Positions 1-8,668 of a stretch of 37,716 nucleotides of DNA are shown in pieces. The stretch spans positions 1 through 37,716 of the forward strand of contig JARDZO010000012.1 in NCBI GenBank assembly GCA_029240815.1. Direction: 5' to 3'. The stretch comes from Brevibacillus sp. GTDB taxonomy: Bacteria > Bacillota > Bacilli > Brevibacillales > Brevibacillaceae. The notes beneath the pieces are model-generated. The model had not been told where the DNA came from, did not search any database, and saw only the letters and a program-made list of their open reading frames with translations. The first letter of the stretch is position 1. Every line of letters starts with the position of its first letter. The position numbers were made by a program, and so were the translations under genes.

Positions 1-85
1 CTATTTGGAAGCTCACGTTTTCAAATATGTTATCGAAACTGCCTTCATAGGCAAACGTCAGGTTTGTAACATTGATTAATGACAT
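1..85 (-). CDS. ABC-F ribosomal protection protein, N-terminal fragment
   Basis: Only the first 28 codons lie in the window; the gene continues beyond base 1. The start MSLINVTNLTFAYEGS followed by FDNIFENVSF is typical of the first strand of the N-terminal ABC domain in Lsa/CplR-type ABC-F proteins. These bind the ribosomal E site and displace lincosamide, pleuromutilin or streptogramin A antibiotics. The ATG is preceded by a strong binding site (CAGGAGGATT) at 91-100. The leader carries an attenuator, which fits antibiotic-inducible resistance. The Walker motifs are outside the window, so the family call rests on the N-terminus plus the leader. Confidence 0.75.
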   Translation of the reverse strand, partial: MSLINVTNLTFAYEGSFDNIFENVSFQI

Positions 86-101
86 GAAATAATCCTCCTG
101 T

Positions 102-142
102 ATAAAAATAGAAAAGCTACAAGAAAGTTACATTCTTGTAGC
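102..142 (-). terminator. Attenuator terminator in the ABC-F leader
   Basis: A perfect 10-bp stem (GCTACAAGAA, loop TGTAACT, TTCTTGTAGC; bases 142 down to 116) is followed on the minus strand by a U-rich run (TTTTCTATTTTTA). It lies 17 bases before the ribosome binding site of the ABC-F gene, so it would stop transcription in the leader unless an alternative fold prevents it. Confidence 0.8.
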
Positions 143-223
143 TCAAATAAATACAGCAAATCCAACCCAAAATGGAGTCAGATATGGATATTGTTTGAGT
201 GAAGAGATTCTGTAACTTTCTTG
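120..223 (-). promoter_or_regulatory. Antiterminator pairing in the ABC-F leader
   Basis: CAAGAAAGTTACA (minus strand, 223-211) is an exact 13-base complement of 132-120, which forms the loop and part of the 3' arm of the terminator. The two pairings exclude each other. The sequence at 290-276 (TGTAATTTTTTCTTG) can also pair imperfectly with 223-211, giving a three-state switch that overlaps the stop codon of the upstream mini-ORF. Confidence 0.7.
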
Positions 224-285
224 CATATAGAATAAAACATGCGAAAAAATCGCATTACTTGTTTTATTTTATGAGCAAGAAAAAA

Positions 286-297
286 TTACATGATCAT
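286..297 (-). CDS. Three-codon upstream ORF (leader peptide Met-Ile-Met)
   Basis: ATG ATC ATG TAA, with GGAG five bases upstream (302-305). A longer in-frame reading from base 312 (MTGVEMIM) is possible, but it starts only about six bases after the predicted transcription start and has no ribosome binding site. The stop codon sits inside the strand that can sequester the antiterminator, so a stalled ribosome here would favour antitermination. Confidence 0.55.
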   Translation of the reverse strand: MIM

Positions 298-311
298 TTC
301 AACTCCAGTCA

Positions 312-434
312 TTAATTTAATCGTATCTTATCATACCCATCTTTCCGTTTCAACAAATGAATCGGATCTGGTTGCCTTTTAAAACCTTCAATTCCATGCA
401 GTCCGGGACCACTGCCTAGCTCTACAATGCTCAT
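312..434 (-). pseudogene. Possible gene remnant, 40 codons
   Basis: An open frame starting MSIVELGSGPGLHGIEGFK and ending KIRLN with a stop at 312. It reads like the C-terminal piece of a longer protein. No ribosome binding site is evident, a stop lies just upstream, and the ABC-F promoter lies inside it. I do not recognise a family with confidence. The rest of 435-563 shows no coding or RNA feature that I can support. Confidence 0.2.
325..353 (-). promoter_or_regulatory. SigA promoter of the ABC-F leader
   Basis: Minus strand TTGAAA (353-348), a 17-base spacer, then TAAGAT (330-325), with TG one base before the -10 (extended -10). The predicted start is near 318, just upstream of the mini-ORF. 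The near-consensus promoter suggests constitutive initiation, with control exerted by attenuation. Confidence 0.7.
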
Positions 435-563
435 GCTATCCTACAGGCCATACCATTTTAAGTTGCGAAACTCTTTCTCCCACCCATTAATGCTTGTGCT
501 TTCTACCGCTCGACCTCAGCTTGAAATCCCAGAGTCGCATTGCGATTTCTAGTTGAGCGACCG

Positions 564-590
564 AAAAAAAGGACTGCTCATAGCAGCCCT
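564..590 (-). terminator. Terminator of the opp-peptidase operon
   Basis: Minus strand GGGCTGCT, a short loop, AGCAGTCC, then seven T. The stem has a one-base bulge. It lies just after the last gene of the operon, whose stop is at 614. Confidence 0.75.
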
Positions 591-613
591 CCTGTTCGTA
601 TACATCGCGCTTT

Positions 614-2379
614 TTACGATCGACCCAACATCTTTTTCGCCTCATTCATTGCCCACACGACACGATTTTGTCCCCGCAGCAGATGATTTCGCGTAACGTG
701 ATATCGGTGAGATCCAGGCTCTAATGCAGCCAGTTGCAGCGCAGGAGCGATATCGGGCAAGGCAGGAATTTGGACTGCGGGATCATGATGAAACTTCCCA
801 CGGCGAGTAAAGTTGATGGGAATGAGCGTTCTGCCTAGCCGCAAGAGCCTTTCATTCGCTTCTTTTACTGCCGAAGATGAGATTTCCCGCTCTTGTAACG
901 GCTCCAGCTCCCGATAGAAATCTTCTAAAGCCAGGCGAACAATTTTTGCCTCACTTATGGCGAGTTCAAAGCTAAAATGCTCTCCAGCAGCTTCTTGATA
1001 CTGTTGTATCGTTTCGATGAACTCATCGGCAGTCTTCCGGAAGTCATAGGGGAGAACGGTCGCTTGCAAGACGCGATAAATGGAGGTGATATAGACTTTC
1101 AAATCTCTGTGCAGAATTTCGTAATCCGCCACATCCATCAAGTCGTCTTCGGTATGCCACTCAATATTGGAACCGCAACCACCGACCGGATAATACCCTC
1201 GTTCTTTCAGCTGCTCCTGCGGAATGGTGGACGAGAGCTTGTAAAAGGAAGTTATCCCGATATTGTGAAACGAATAGTCGCCTGCGCGATTTGGACGTTT
1301 TCCCTTTGCTTCTTCCCGGACGGCATCGTAGATGGCTTGTATGCAATGATCTCCTACTTCATTCGTCCAGTCCATTTTTTCATAGGAAGTAGCCCAGCGG
1401 CATCCGGGTGAGTCACAGTTTACCTGCGCAATGCAATTGGCATCCAGATCCAGAGCAAATTGATCTGCAAACCAAGTAGAGCCTGCGTAGCGGCCGGTTG
1501 AATGACCCGGCCAGATGGCAATCCGCAGGCTTCGCTTCAGCTTGTCGCGATGCTTGTAGAAGATTCGCGCCATCTCCATCAAAGCCGCATCCCCGGTCGT
1601 ATTATCGCCGATTCCCACATGCCACGAATCCAGATGTCCATGTAGGAGGATGTACTTTTCAGGCTCTTCCGTCCCTTCGATGAATAAATCAATCAATGGG
1701 CACTCAAACCATCCTTTCTCCAGATTCGTCGACAGTTCGATGACGGCTTTCCTGTCTGGGACATCGCTTTTAACTCTTCCCCATCCGCTTTATTTACGGC
1801 GAGCACGGGAATCTTGGGCTCATTGCCAATCGTGTCCAGATCCGGCGAACCCCAGATCGTGGTGCAGATCCCATCGTGGATGTTCTTGCCCGGGTTGATG
1901 AAAATAGCACCCAGCACGCCTTTGTCATGGAAGGTAGCGACTTTTTCGGGCATGGCCAAGCCTTCACTGATGACGATTTTCCCAGTCAGGTCATTCACTT
2001 CTTCGTTTACCTTCGCATCGAACATGTCGTAGCGATCAGTAGCCTGCGCCGAAGGTACGTATACCAATTCACCCTTTACAGTCGCTCCATTGGTCGAAAC
2101 GGAAAATGAAGGGGTCTTGGCCCGAAAGGTCTTGCTTACTGGAGCAATAGCTTGAACGGAAGCATTTTTGGGAACGCTCAAGTAAATGGAAGGATAGTGA
2201 ACCGTATGCGGTACTCCCCATTCTTCCAGGAACTGGGTGAGAAAGCGTGCAGCCTTACGTTCATCCTCACTGCCTGACTCCCGAATCAAACCACTGAACG
2301 TTTCCAAAATCCGCTTGGGAGTCTCCATATTGATTTCATCCAGCAGCCGTTTCTCGTGCTCTTTCACGATACTTGTCAT
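614..2379 (-). pseudogene. M28-family peptidase homologue with PA domain, frameshifted
   Basis: Two minus-strand frames, 2379-1693 and about 1757-614, make one M28-type protein of about 588 residues. The upstream frame gives the N-terminus and protease-associated (PA) domain and ends correctly at QTGK. The other frame resumes at AVIELSTNLEKGWFECPL. The adjacent paralogue reads through without a break, so one base appears to be missing at GGAAAGCC (1745-1752), probably an A. The catalytic half keeps HGHLD, GIGDN, NCDSPG and EWHTEDD but has GHST where M28 enzymes have the Glu-Glu pair. The ATG at 2379 has a good site (AAGGAGATGG). This is the last gene of the operon. It may be a real mutation or a sequencing error in a short A run; both halves are otherwise well conserved, so any inactivation is recent. 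Confidence 0.8.
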
Positions 2380-2427
2380 GGATCCATCTCCTTCACATTT
2401 GCTCCCTGTTTTCCACGCATCGTCGAG

Positions 2428-4191
2428 TTAATAGGTTTTCAACAGATTCCGTGCACGCTGCATCGTCCAAGCCACACGATTTTGACCGCGGGTGAGATGG
2501 GTAAGAGCAACCCGGTAAGGATGTGAGCCAGACTCCAAGCTGGACAAGAGCTGTGCTGCCGCTAGATCCGGTATTCGCGGCATATCGATGGCCAGATCGT
2601 GCCGGAATTTGCCTGCCCGTGAAAAGTTGATGGTGACGAGCTCACGACCCAACCTGCGAATAATCTCATTCGCCTTTTTGACCGTAGCGTCCGAGACGGA
2701 TGGTGTCTGAAGTTCCTTCATCTGCTGATCGAACTTCTGCAAAGCTAGATAGAGCTCCTGTGCCTCTCTGCGTACCAGGTCAAACGAAAAGTGATCGGCT
2801 GCATACGCCTGATATTCATCGATCGTCTCCATCAGTTCTTCCACCGTCTTCGTAAAGAAAAACGGGTGAATCGGTGCATTCACGACACGCAGGATGGTCG
2901 TCATGTACACCTTGAGATCCTGCACTAAAATATCCATATCCGCAACATGCATCAGGTCTTCCTCACTGTGCCACTCAATATTGGAGCCGCACCCGCCGAC
3001 TGCATAGTACCCCTTTTCTGCCAATTCTTCTGCCGGGATGCTGGAAGAGAGCATGTAAAATGACGTGATTCCTATGTTGTGAAAGGAGTAATCGCCAGCC
3101 CGATGCGGCCGAAAGCCTTTGGATGATTGACCGACCGCATCTTGAATTGCGGACTGGCAAAGCTCTTGTGCTTCACTCATCCATGACATCTCTTCATAGG
3201 AAGTAGCCCAGCGGCACCCTGGCGAGTCGCAATTGACTTGCGCGATGCAATTCTCATCGAGATCCAGACCAAACTGATCGGCGAACCAGGTAGAGCCTGC
3301 ATATCTACCAGTCGAGTGCCCTGGCCATATCGCAATTCGAATGCTGCGCTTGAGCTTGTCGCGGTGCTTGTAAAAGATGCGGGCCATTTCCAGCAAGGCA
3401 GCATTCCCCGTACCATTGTCCCCGATCCCGTGATGCCAAGAATCCAAATGTCCGTGCAACAGGACGTATTTTTCCGGTTCTTCAGTCCCTTCGATCCAGA
3501 TATCGATCAGCGGGCATTCAAACCACCCTTCATCCAAATGGGTCTGGAATTGCAAGGTGACTTTACCTGTTTGGCAATCACGGATTAAATCAAGCCCATC
3601 CTGCTTGCCGATCATGAGAGCAGGAATTTGCGGTTCCTCGCCCATCGTGTCCAGATCAGGAGAGCCCCAAACAACACCGACGGTTCCTTCGTGTATGTAA
3701 CAACCAGGGCTGATGAAGACGACGCCCAGAGCCCCGTCATTGCCCAATTCCTTCATTTTTCCCGACACCGGATAGCCGTCCGTCAACACGATTTTCTCTC
3801 GGACGTCGCCATATTTATTGGTCGCAATCGGGTCATATGCGTCACTCAGATCGGCCTCGTCCGCAGGAATGTAAACGACATCACCACGTACCCATTGATC
3901 ACCAGTTGAAATCGAGCAAGAGGGTGTTTTTGCTTTGAGTTCACGTGATCCGGGATTCGTTACAATGACCGTAGCCTTTTTGGGTACACTCAAATAAATA
4001 TTCGGGAAATGAATAGTGTGGGGAATATTCCATTCCGCCAAGTATTGCGCCAAGAAATGAGCAGCTGTCCTTTCGTCTTCGCTTCCTGACTCGCGGACCA
4101 GCGTGAGAAATCGCTCCAGTACCGCCATGGGAACATCTGTAGAGATGTCTTGCAGGAATGTCTTTTCTAGTTGGTCCCTTTCGGATATCAC
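2428..4191 (-). CDS. M28-family peptidase homologue with PA domain, Glu-Glu pair missing
   Basis: About 587 residues, the ninth gene of the opp operon. I chose the GTG at 4191 because AAAGGAG lies eight bases upstream and the length then matches the frameshifted paralogue. The N-terminal part contains a PA-like insert (about 110-210). The catalytic M28 fold shows HGHLD (H248, D250), GIGDN (D258), NCDSPG (D322) and EWHSEED (H408). At the position of the catalytic and zinc-binding Glu-Glu pair it has GHST (H292, S293), followed by GRYAGS, the usual GS end of that motif. With no general-base Glu it should not work as an ordinary aminopeptidase. No signal peptide is visible, so it is probably cytosolic. 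It may cleave a different amide or serve a binding role. Confidence 0.85.
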   Translation of the reverse strand: MISERDQLEKTFLQDISTDVPMAVLERFLTLVRESGSEDERTAAHFLAQYLAEWNIPHTIHFPNIYLSVPKKATVIVTNPGSRELKAKTPSCSISTGDQWVRGDVVYIPADEADLSDAYDPIATNKYGDVREKIVLTDGYPVSGKMKELGNDGALGVVFISPGCYIHEGTVGVVWGSPDLDTMGEEPQIPALMIGKQDGLDLIRDCQTGKVTLQFQTHLDEGWFECPLIDIWIEGTEEPEKYVLLHGHLDSWHHGIGDNGTGNAALLEMARIFYKHRDKLKRSIRIAIWPGHSTGRYAGSTWFADQFGLDLDENCIAQVNCDSPGCRWATSYEEMSWMSEAQELCQSAIQDAVGQSSKGFRPHRAGDYSFHNIGITSFYMLSSSIPAEELAEKGYYAVGGCGSNIEWHSEEDLMHVADMDILVQDLKVYMTTILRVVNAPIHPFFFTKTVEELMETIDEYQAYAADHFSFDLVRREAQELYLALQKFDQQMKELQTPSVSDATVKKANEIIRRLGRELVTINFSRAGKFRHDLAIDMPRIPDLAAAQLLSSLESGSHPYRVALTHLTRGQNRVAWTMQRARNLLKTY

Positions 4192-4250
4192 GGTCAAGAC
4201 TCCTTTCCAACTAGGATGGGTAGAATCATAGAACCAAAGCCTCAGGCTCG

Positions 4251-5681
4251 TTACTTGGCAATCGTCTCCTGCTGATCCTGTTTGCCAGACACTCGTTGGC
4301 AATAGTGGTCAAAGAAGATCGCCATCGATTTTTCAAAATCGAGTACGCCTTCCACGGTGCAATATTCGTCACTGGAATGCTGTCTGGCGCCGTGACCCAT
4401 GCCTCCCGTGACGTATGGAATCTGCAAATACCGCTCAAATACATAATAAGGAGCACTGCCAGGATTCAGCGGCTGGATTTGCGGCTCTTTGCCCATCGTG
4501 CGATACGTTTCGATCATCGCCTGTACGACATCTTCTTCTACAGACACCTTGGACCAGTAGTATTTATTAGCCACATTCATTTCGATATCGGCAAATCCAT
4601 GCTTATCCAGATGTGCGCGAATGAGGCGCACCACTTCATCCGGTTCCATATGAGGGACCATGCGGACATCGACTTTTGCCGTCGCGATATGAGGAAGCAA
4701 TGTTTTCGTACCTGGACCCGTATATCCGGAGTAGATCCCATCGATGTTCAGCTGAGGTCGGCTGTACAGCTTTTCCCATACGTCCATCCCGGTGCCGTCG
4801 TACTTCAAGCGTTTGACATCATAGTTTTCCAGGAACACTTTTTCGTCGTAAATGCCCTCCTCAATTTGCTGCTTCAGGATTTCCCTTTCTTTCGGAGCGA
4901 TCTCGGAGACGTCATCCAGCAGTCCTTCTACCAAAATATTTTCATCCACATCTACCATGGTCGATAAGGCTTGGACGAGGCGCCAAGCGGGATTCTTCAC
5001 CCACGCATTAAAGGAGCCGTGAATCCCGCGAGAAGTAGGACCTCCCCAATCTCCCCCTTGGCACACCAGCTCAAAATAGAGCAAGCCTTTCGTACCAAGC
5101 ACCAGACCAGGCGTTCCTACTTCATCCTGTTCAAAGAAAGGGAAAAGTACGGCCTCTGCCTTGGATAATTTCTCTTTGTACTGCTCGAGGAATGCCGGGA
5201 AGTTGCGGCTTCCCATCTCTTCTTCTCCTTCTACTGCAAAAATCAGATTGACGGGAAGCTTGCCATCCACTTCTTTTATGGCGCGTAACGTATTGAAGAA
5301 AGCGCCTAATGGGCCTTTTGTGTTGACGGCACCACGGTTGACGATGCACGGTCCAAACTTGGGCAAATCTTTGATTTCTGCCCCCCACGGATCCACTGTC
5401 CAGCCTTCTTCATCTGTCGGCATCACATCGTACATCCCATAAATCAAGAGTGTGTGCTCCTGTCCTTCATCGAACTCCCCGAACACGATGGGATGTCCCT
5501 TTGTCGGCACGACTTCTGCCGTTCCGCCCAGCTCTTCGATAATCTCTTTCAATGTGGTGGCAGTCTCCTCAATTCCCTCTCCCGTGTAACTGATGCTCGG
5601 CATACGGAGAAATTCACGAACGCGCTCCAAATCCTCGTCAAAGTTTTTCTCCAGATGCAAAAGAACTTCTTGCAGATTCAT
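4251..5681 (-). CDS. M20-family metallopeptidase homologue with altered metal site
   Basis: 476 residues, resembling long M20 dipeptidases (carnosinase/DUG1 type). ATG at 5681 with AAGGAGGG upstream. The sequence keeps the M20 layout, including LLIYG, EGEEEMGS (about 151-158) and a late GARQHSSDEY (H435). The normal HxD ligand motif reads MYD (M83, D85), and the bridging Asp motif reads AVNTKGP (N120 instead of D). The usual DlHSG segment that supplies the dimer-interface His is replaced by GDWGGPTSRGIHGS (about 210-223). I recall uncharacterised M20 proteins with similar motifs, so this is probably a clade and not a damaged copy. The substrate is unknown; a C-N hydrolase acting on an operon-specific compound is an inference. 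Confidence 0.85.
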   Translation of the reverse strand: MNLQEVLLHLEKNFDEDLERVREFLRMPSISYTGEGIEETATTLKEIIEELGGTAEVVPTKGHPIVFGEFDEGQEHTLLIYGMYDVMPTDEEGWTVDPWGAEIKDLPKFGPCIVNRGAVNTKGPLGAFFNTLRAIKEVDGKLPVNLIFAVEGEEEMGSRNFPAFLEQYKEKLSKAEAVLFPFFEQDEVGTPGLVLGTKGLLYFELVCQGGDWGGPTSRGIHGSFNAWVKNPAWRLVQALSTMVDVDENILVEGLLDDVSEIAPKEREILKQQIEEGIYDEKVFLENYDVKRLKYDGTGMDVWEKLYSRPQLNIDGIYSGYTGPGTKTLLPHIATAKVDVRMVPHMEPDEVVRLIRAHLDKHGFADIEMNVANKYYWSKVSVEEDVVQAMIETYRTMGKEPQIQPLNPGSAPYYVFERYLQIPYVTGGMGHGARQHSSDEYCTVEGVLDFEKSMAIFFDHYCQRVSGKQDQQETIAK

Positions 5682-5727
5682 ATGGATACCCTCCTTCTTT
5701 CAATGCCACGAAATCAAAATGACCATG

Positions 5728-6555
5728 CTATTTTGCGAGAAATTGTCTAACACGACCCAAGTACTTCTCATTCTCTTCCACATGTGGCGAATGCCCGCTA
5801 TTCTCATAGATCACCAGCTCGGACCTAGGGATCAGGCTAGCGATTTCCTCGGAGGCATCTACTGGTGTAATCCAGTCGTGTCGGCCAACAGAGACCAAAA
5901 CAGGTACGTCAATGGATGGCAATTTGTCCCGCAAATTAAACGTCGGCTGATTTACGCGGAAGGCGAAGTTGTGCGTTTCATAGTGATAGTAGATACCATC
6001 GATTTTCTCTTTGGCCACGGCAGGATCGTATTCTACCGTGTACAGAGGCTGTAAGGCGAGAAAGACCGATTTCAGTTCTTCGTTTGATCGCATCTCGCCC
6101 GCGAACATCCGGACCAGCTCATCCTCGGTCAATCCTGGGAGATTGGCTTCCAGTGCACGCTTGGTTGCACCATCTTGACGGTCTGACCCTGGCTTTGTAT
6201 CTCGCAACATCACATGCGATACGTGCTCCGGATAGCGCGTCACGTATTCCAAAGCCATATAACCGCCATACGACCCGCCATGAATCACGATCTTGTCCAC
6301 ATTCAGCTGCTTGCGTAATTCATCGATGTCGGCAGCCCATTGTTCATGTGTATAGGGAGGCTTTTCCTCAGATCGGCCCGAACCACGCATATCCAAAAAC
6401 ACGAGCTTATGCGTCTCTTCCAGAGGAGCGAACGCTTTTCGGTCAGCTCGACAGTCACCTAATCCAGGCGCCCCATGGATAAAAAAGATCGCATCTCCCT
6501 CTTCTTTTCCGTGCACCTCATAGTAAATCTGGCAATCATGAATAGTCGTGTACAT
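5728..6555 (-). CDS. Alpha/beta hydrolase, proline iminopeptidase-like (S33)
   Basis: 275 residues, cytosolic. The HGAPG oxyanion motif is at 27-31, MRGSGRS at 56-62, and the nucleophile elbow GGSYGG has S95. Asp in GRHDW (D227) and His in NSGHSP (H255) complete the triad. The MRGSGRS motif is characteristic of the prolyl iminopeptidase group, which releases N-terminal proline from peptides, but related enzymes hydrolyse amides or esters. The ATG at 6555 follows TTTAGGAGTGAGGGC. It sits between the M24 and M20 genes with very short gaps. It is the one enzyme of the ten-gene operon with a fully standard catalytic set. Confidence 0.88.
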   Translation of the reverse strand: MYTTIHDCQIYYEVHGKEEGDAIFFIHGAPGLGDCRADRKAFAPLEETHKLVFLDMRGSGRSEEKPPYTHEQWAADIDELRKQLNVDKIVIHGGSYGGYMALEYVTRYPEHVSHVMLRDTKPGSDRQDGATKRALEANLPGLTEDELVRMFAGEMRSNEELKSVFLALQPLYTVEYDPAVAKEKIDGIYYHYETHNFAFRVNQPTFNLRDKLPSIDVPVLVSVGRHDWITPVDASEEIASLIPRSELVIYENSGHSPHVEENEKYLGRVRQFLAK

Positions 6556-6565
6556 GCCCTCACTC

Positions 6566-7726
6566 CTAAACTTTGATAATTAATTGATCCAGCTGCTTCG
6601 GGAATTGAGTGACGACTAGCGGTTCGTCATCCGTGACGATGATCGTGTCCGAGTGGCGGAAACCTGAGAATCCCTCGATATAAATGCCCGGCTCGCTGGA
6701 TAGCACCATTCCTGGTCGCAGCACGGTTTGATCCCCTACCTCAATCCAAGGCGCTTCGTGTTCCTCCAAGCCCTTTCCATGTCCTGTGCGGTGGAGCAGG
6801 TATTGCCCGTAGCCAGCCTTTCGGATGTAGTCCAGTGCGATGGCGTCAATATCCGAGCATTTATTACCCGGACGCATGGCTTCGATCGCCATTTGTTGAG
6901 CGGTCGCCATCACTTCCAGCACTTTTGCCTGCTCATCGCTTACATCACCGATAAAGCAGGTGCGTTCACATTCCGCCCGATACCCGCCTACGTTTGCGCC
7001 GCAGCTGAGAATCAAGGTTTCTCCTTTCTCCATTCGTTTCGCACTCGGCAACGCATGCGGCATGGCCGTACGAAGCCCGCTTGGAACAAGTCCGCCTGCT
7101 GGTCCACCCGGCACGTACACGACTTCGCCCAAATCTTCTATCATTTTGTTCAAGGTATCTCCCGAGATCGTTTGCAGCATTTCGAGCTCGGACATGCCGG
7201 GAGCTGCTACCTCCGTACCCCTTTTGACGATATAGTCGGAATAGAAGCCTGCTGCTCGCAGCAGATCGACTTCGTACGCGTCTTTGGTTAGCCGCATCTC
7301 GTGGACGATGTGATTGACTGACAAGGCTGTGGGAGCAAATAATTCTCGCACACGGATAAACAGCTCGTGACTTCCGCCGTCGATGCTCACCTGCGATAGA
7401 TTCGGGTAGGTTTGCTTGATGCTGTTGATCATCCAGTCGATCGGATGCACGATTCCCGGATATTCAAAATAGTCGCGAATGTCTTGGAAGATGGTAGCGT
7501 GCTTGGCCTCGGCCAGCTCCATCGCGGGAACGAACAGGATCGATTCACCGGAAGCAGGGACAAACAAGGCAACCGGCCTCTCATTTGGAAAGTGAAACAA
7601 TCCCGTCGTGTAAAAAATGTTGTACGTGTTGGTCACAAGCAATCCGCTGATCGCCCTCTCCCTTACATATTCCTGGATCCTGGCAATCCTTTCTGTGTAC
7701 GCTTCTTTCGGAATCTTGGTTAACAT
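6566..7726 (-). CDS. M24 pita-bread hydrolase, creatinase-like active-site pattern
   Basis: 386 residues with an N-terminal creatinase-type domain (about 1-145) and a C-terminal pita-bread domain. It would usually be called a Xaa-Pro dipeptidase. Compared with PepQ/PepP, the five metal ligands Asp, Asp, His, Glu, Glu read S241 (LSCGA), E252 (AECERT), H316 (RTGHGKG), E345 (SSEPG) and S359 (FRHSD). Three of five differ. His near the domain start is kept (PHALP, H224). As I recall, creatinase, which needs no metal, uses His, Glu and Glu at equivalent places, so a metal-free C-N hydrolase is plausible. ATG at 7726 with CAGGAGGGACG. It lies directly behind oppC in the operon. Confidence 0.85.
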   Translation of the reverse strand: MLTKIPKEAYTERIARIQEYVRERAISGLLVTNTYNIFYTTGLFHFPNERPVALFVPASGESILFVPAMELAEAKHATIFQDIRDYFEYPGIVHPIDWMINSIKQTYPNLSQVSIDGGSHELFIRVRELFAPTALSVNHIVHEMRLTKDAYEVDLLRAAGFYSDYIVKRGTEVAAPGMSELEMLQTISGDTLNKMIEDLGEVVYVPGGPAGGLVPSGLRTAMPHALPSAKRMEKGETLILSCGANVGGYRAECERTCFIGDVSDEQAKVLEVMATAQQMAIEAMRPGNKCSDIDAIALDYIRKAGYGQYLLHRTGHGKGLEEHEAPWIEVGDQTVLRPGMVLSSEPGIYIEGFSGFRHSDTIIVTDDEPLVVTQFPKQLDQLIIKV

Positions 7727-7744
7727 CTTCGTCCCTCCTGAAAG

Positions 7745-8665
7745 TTACCTTTTTCTCAAACGTGGATTTAAGGCTTCGTTGATACCGATCCCCAAGAAGT
7801 TGAAGGATAAGACTAATACCACAATGGCCAAACTCGGGAACAACGCCAGCCACCACGCATTGATAATGACGCCTGTCGCATGTGCATTTTGCAAAATCGT
7901 CCCCCAGCTCCAGCTCATGGGATCACCCAAACCAAGAAAGCTCAGTCCCGCTTCGGAAAGCACCGACGTTCCCATGAGAATGGTCATGTTTACGAGGATC
8001 GGGGGAAACGCATTTAAGAGAACGTGGCGAAAGATAATTTTGGACTCTTTTGTTCCGATGGCTTTTGCGGCTTCGATATATTGCTTTTCACGAATTGCCA
8101 GTGTTTCTGCTCTCGTCACCCGTGCAATCTGCGGCCAGCTGAACAAGCCGATGATGATCGCGATATTGCTGATGCCAGTACCCAGCACAGCTGCCATGAT
8201 GATCATCAAAGGCAATACGGGCAACGTGAGAAAAATATCGGTAACCGCCATCCCAATAGCAGAAGCTCTCCCACCGTAATAACCGGAGATCAAACCGATT
8301 GGCACACCGATCAGGATGGAGATCACGGCAGAGGTCAGTCCCACATACAAAGAAACGCGCGTTCCCCAGATGACCTGATCAAAAATGCTCAACCCGACGG
8401 AATCGGTGCCAAACCAATATTGCGCACTCGGTGCTTGGAGCATGTTTGTGACATCTCCGTACCCGGTGGGGCGATCGCTGATGACGGGTGCGAGCAAGGC
8501 CAAGAGCAAAAGCGCCAAAATACCGTATAAGCCAATGACCCCTAATCGATTTCGCCGAAAATGCTTGATGAACTCTCGCAGAGGTGAGGTTCGCGGCTGA
8601 ATGGAGAGCGGCGCTGGACTGGGTACATTCCCTTTGACCAATGTGGTATTCTCCAATTGCTTCAC
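7745..8665 (-). CDS. oppC: Peptide ABC transporter permease, OppC/DppC type
   Basis: 306 residues with an N-terminal OppC_N segment (SPLREFIKHFRRNRLGVIG), about six membrane helices, and the EAA permease loop (EAAKAIGTKESKIIFRHVLLN), which contacts the ATPases. It imports peptides or similar solutes together with OppB, OppA, OppD and OppF. The GTG at 8665 abuts the AAGGGG binding site, so the in-frame TTG at 8656 with eight-base spacing may be the true start. The oppB stop lies three bases upstream, indicating coupling. Confidence 0.9.
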   Translation of the reverse strand: MKQLENTTLVKGNVPSPAPLSIQPRTSPLREFIKHFRRNRLGVIGLYGILALLLLALLAPVISDRPTGYGDVTNMLQAPSAQYWFGTDSVGLSIFDQVIWGTRVSLYVGLTSAVISILIGVPIGLISGYYGGRASAIGMAVTDIFLTLPVLPLMIIMAAVLGTGISNIAIIIGLFSWPQIARVTRAETLAIREKQYIEAAKAIGTKESKIIFRHVLLNAFPPILVNMTILMGTSVLSEAGLSFLGLGDPMSWSWGTILQNAHATGVIINAWWLALFPSLAIVVLVLSFNFLGIGINEALNPRLRKR

Positions 8666-8668
8666 CCC

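Noticed and set aside
135..257. 25-codon minus-strand frame in the ABC-F leader (MRFFRMFYSIC...)
   Set aside because: No ribosome binding site, and its start lies within a leader stem; the three-codon ORF is the better regulator.
977..1411. 144-codon plus-strand frame
   Set aside because: Antisense to the conserved M28 coding sequence; no plausible binding site.
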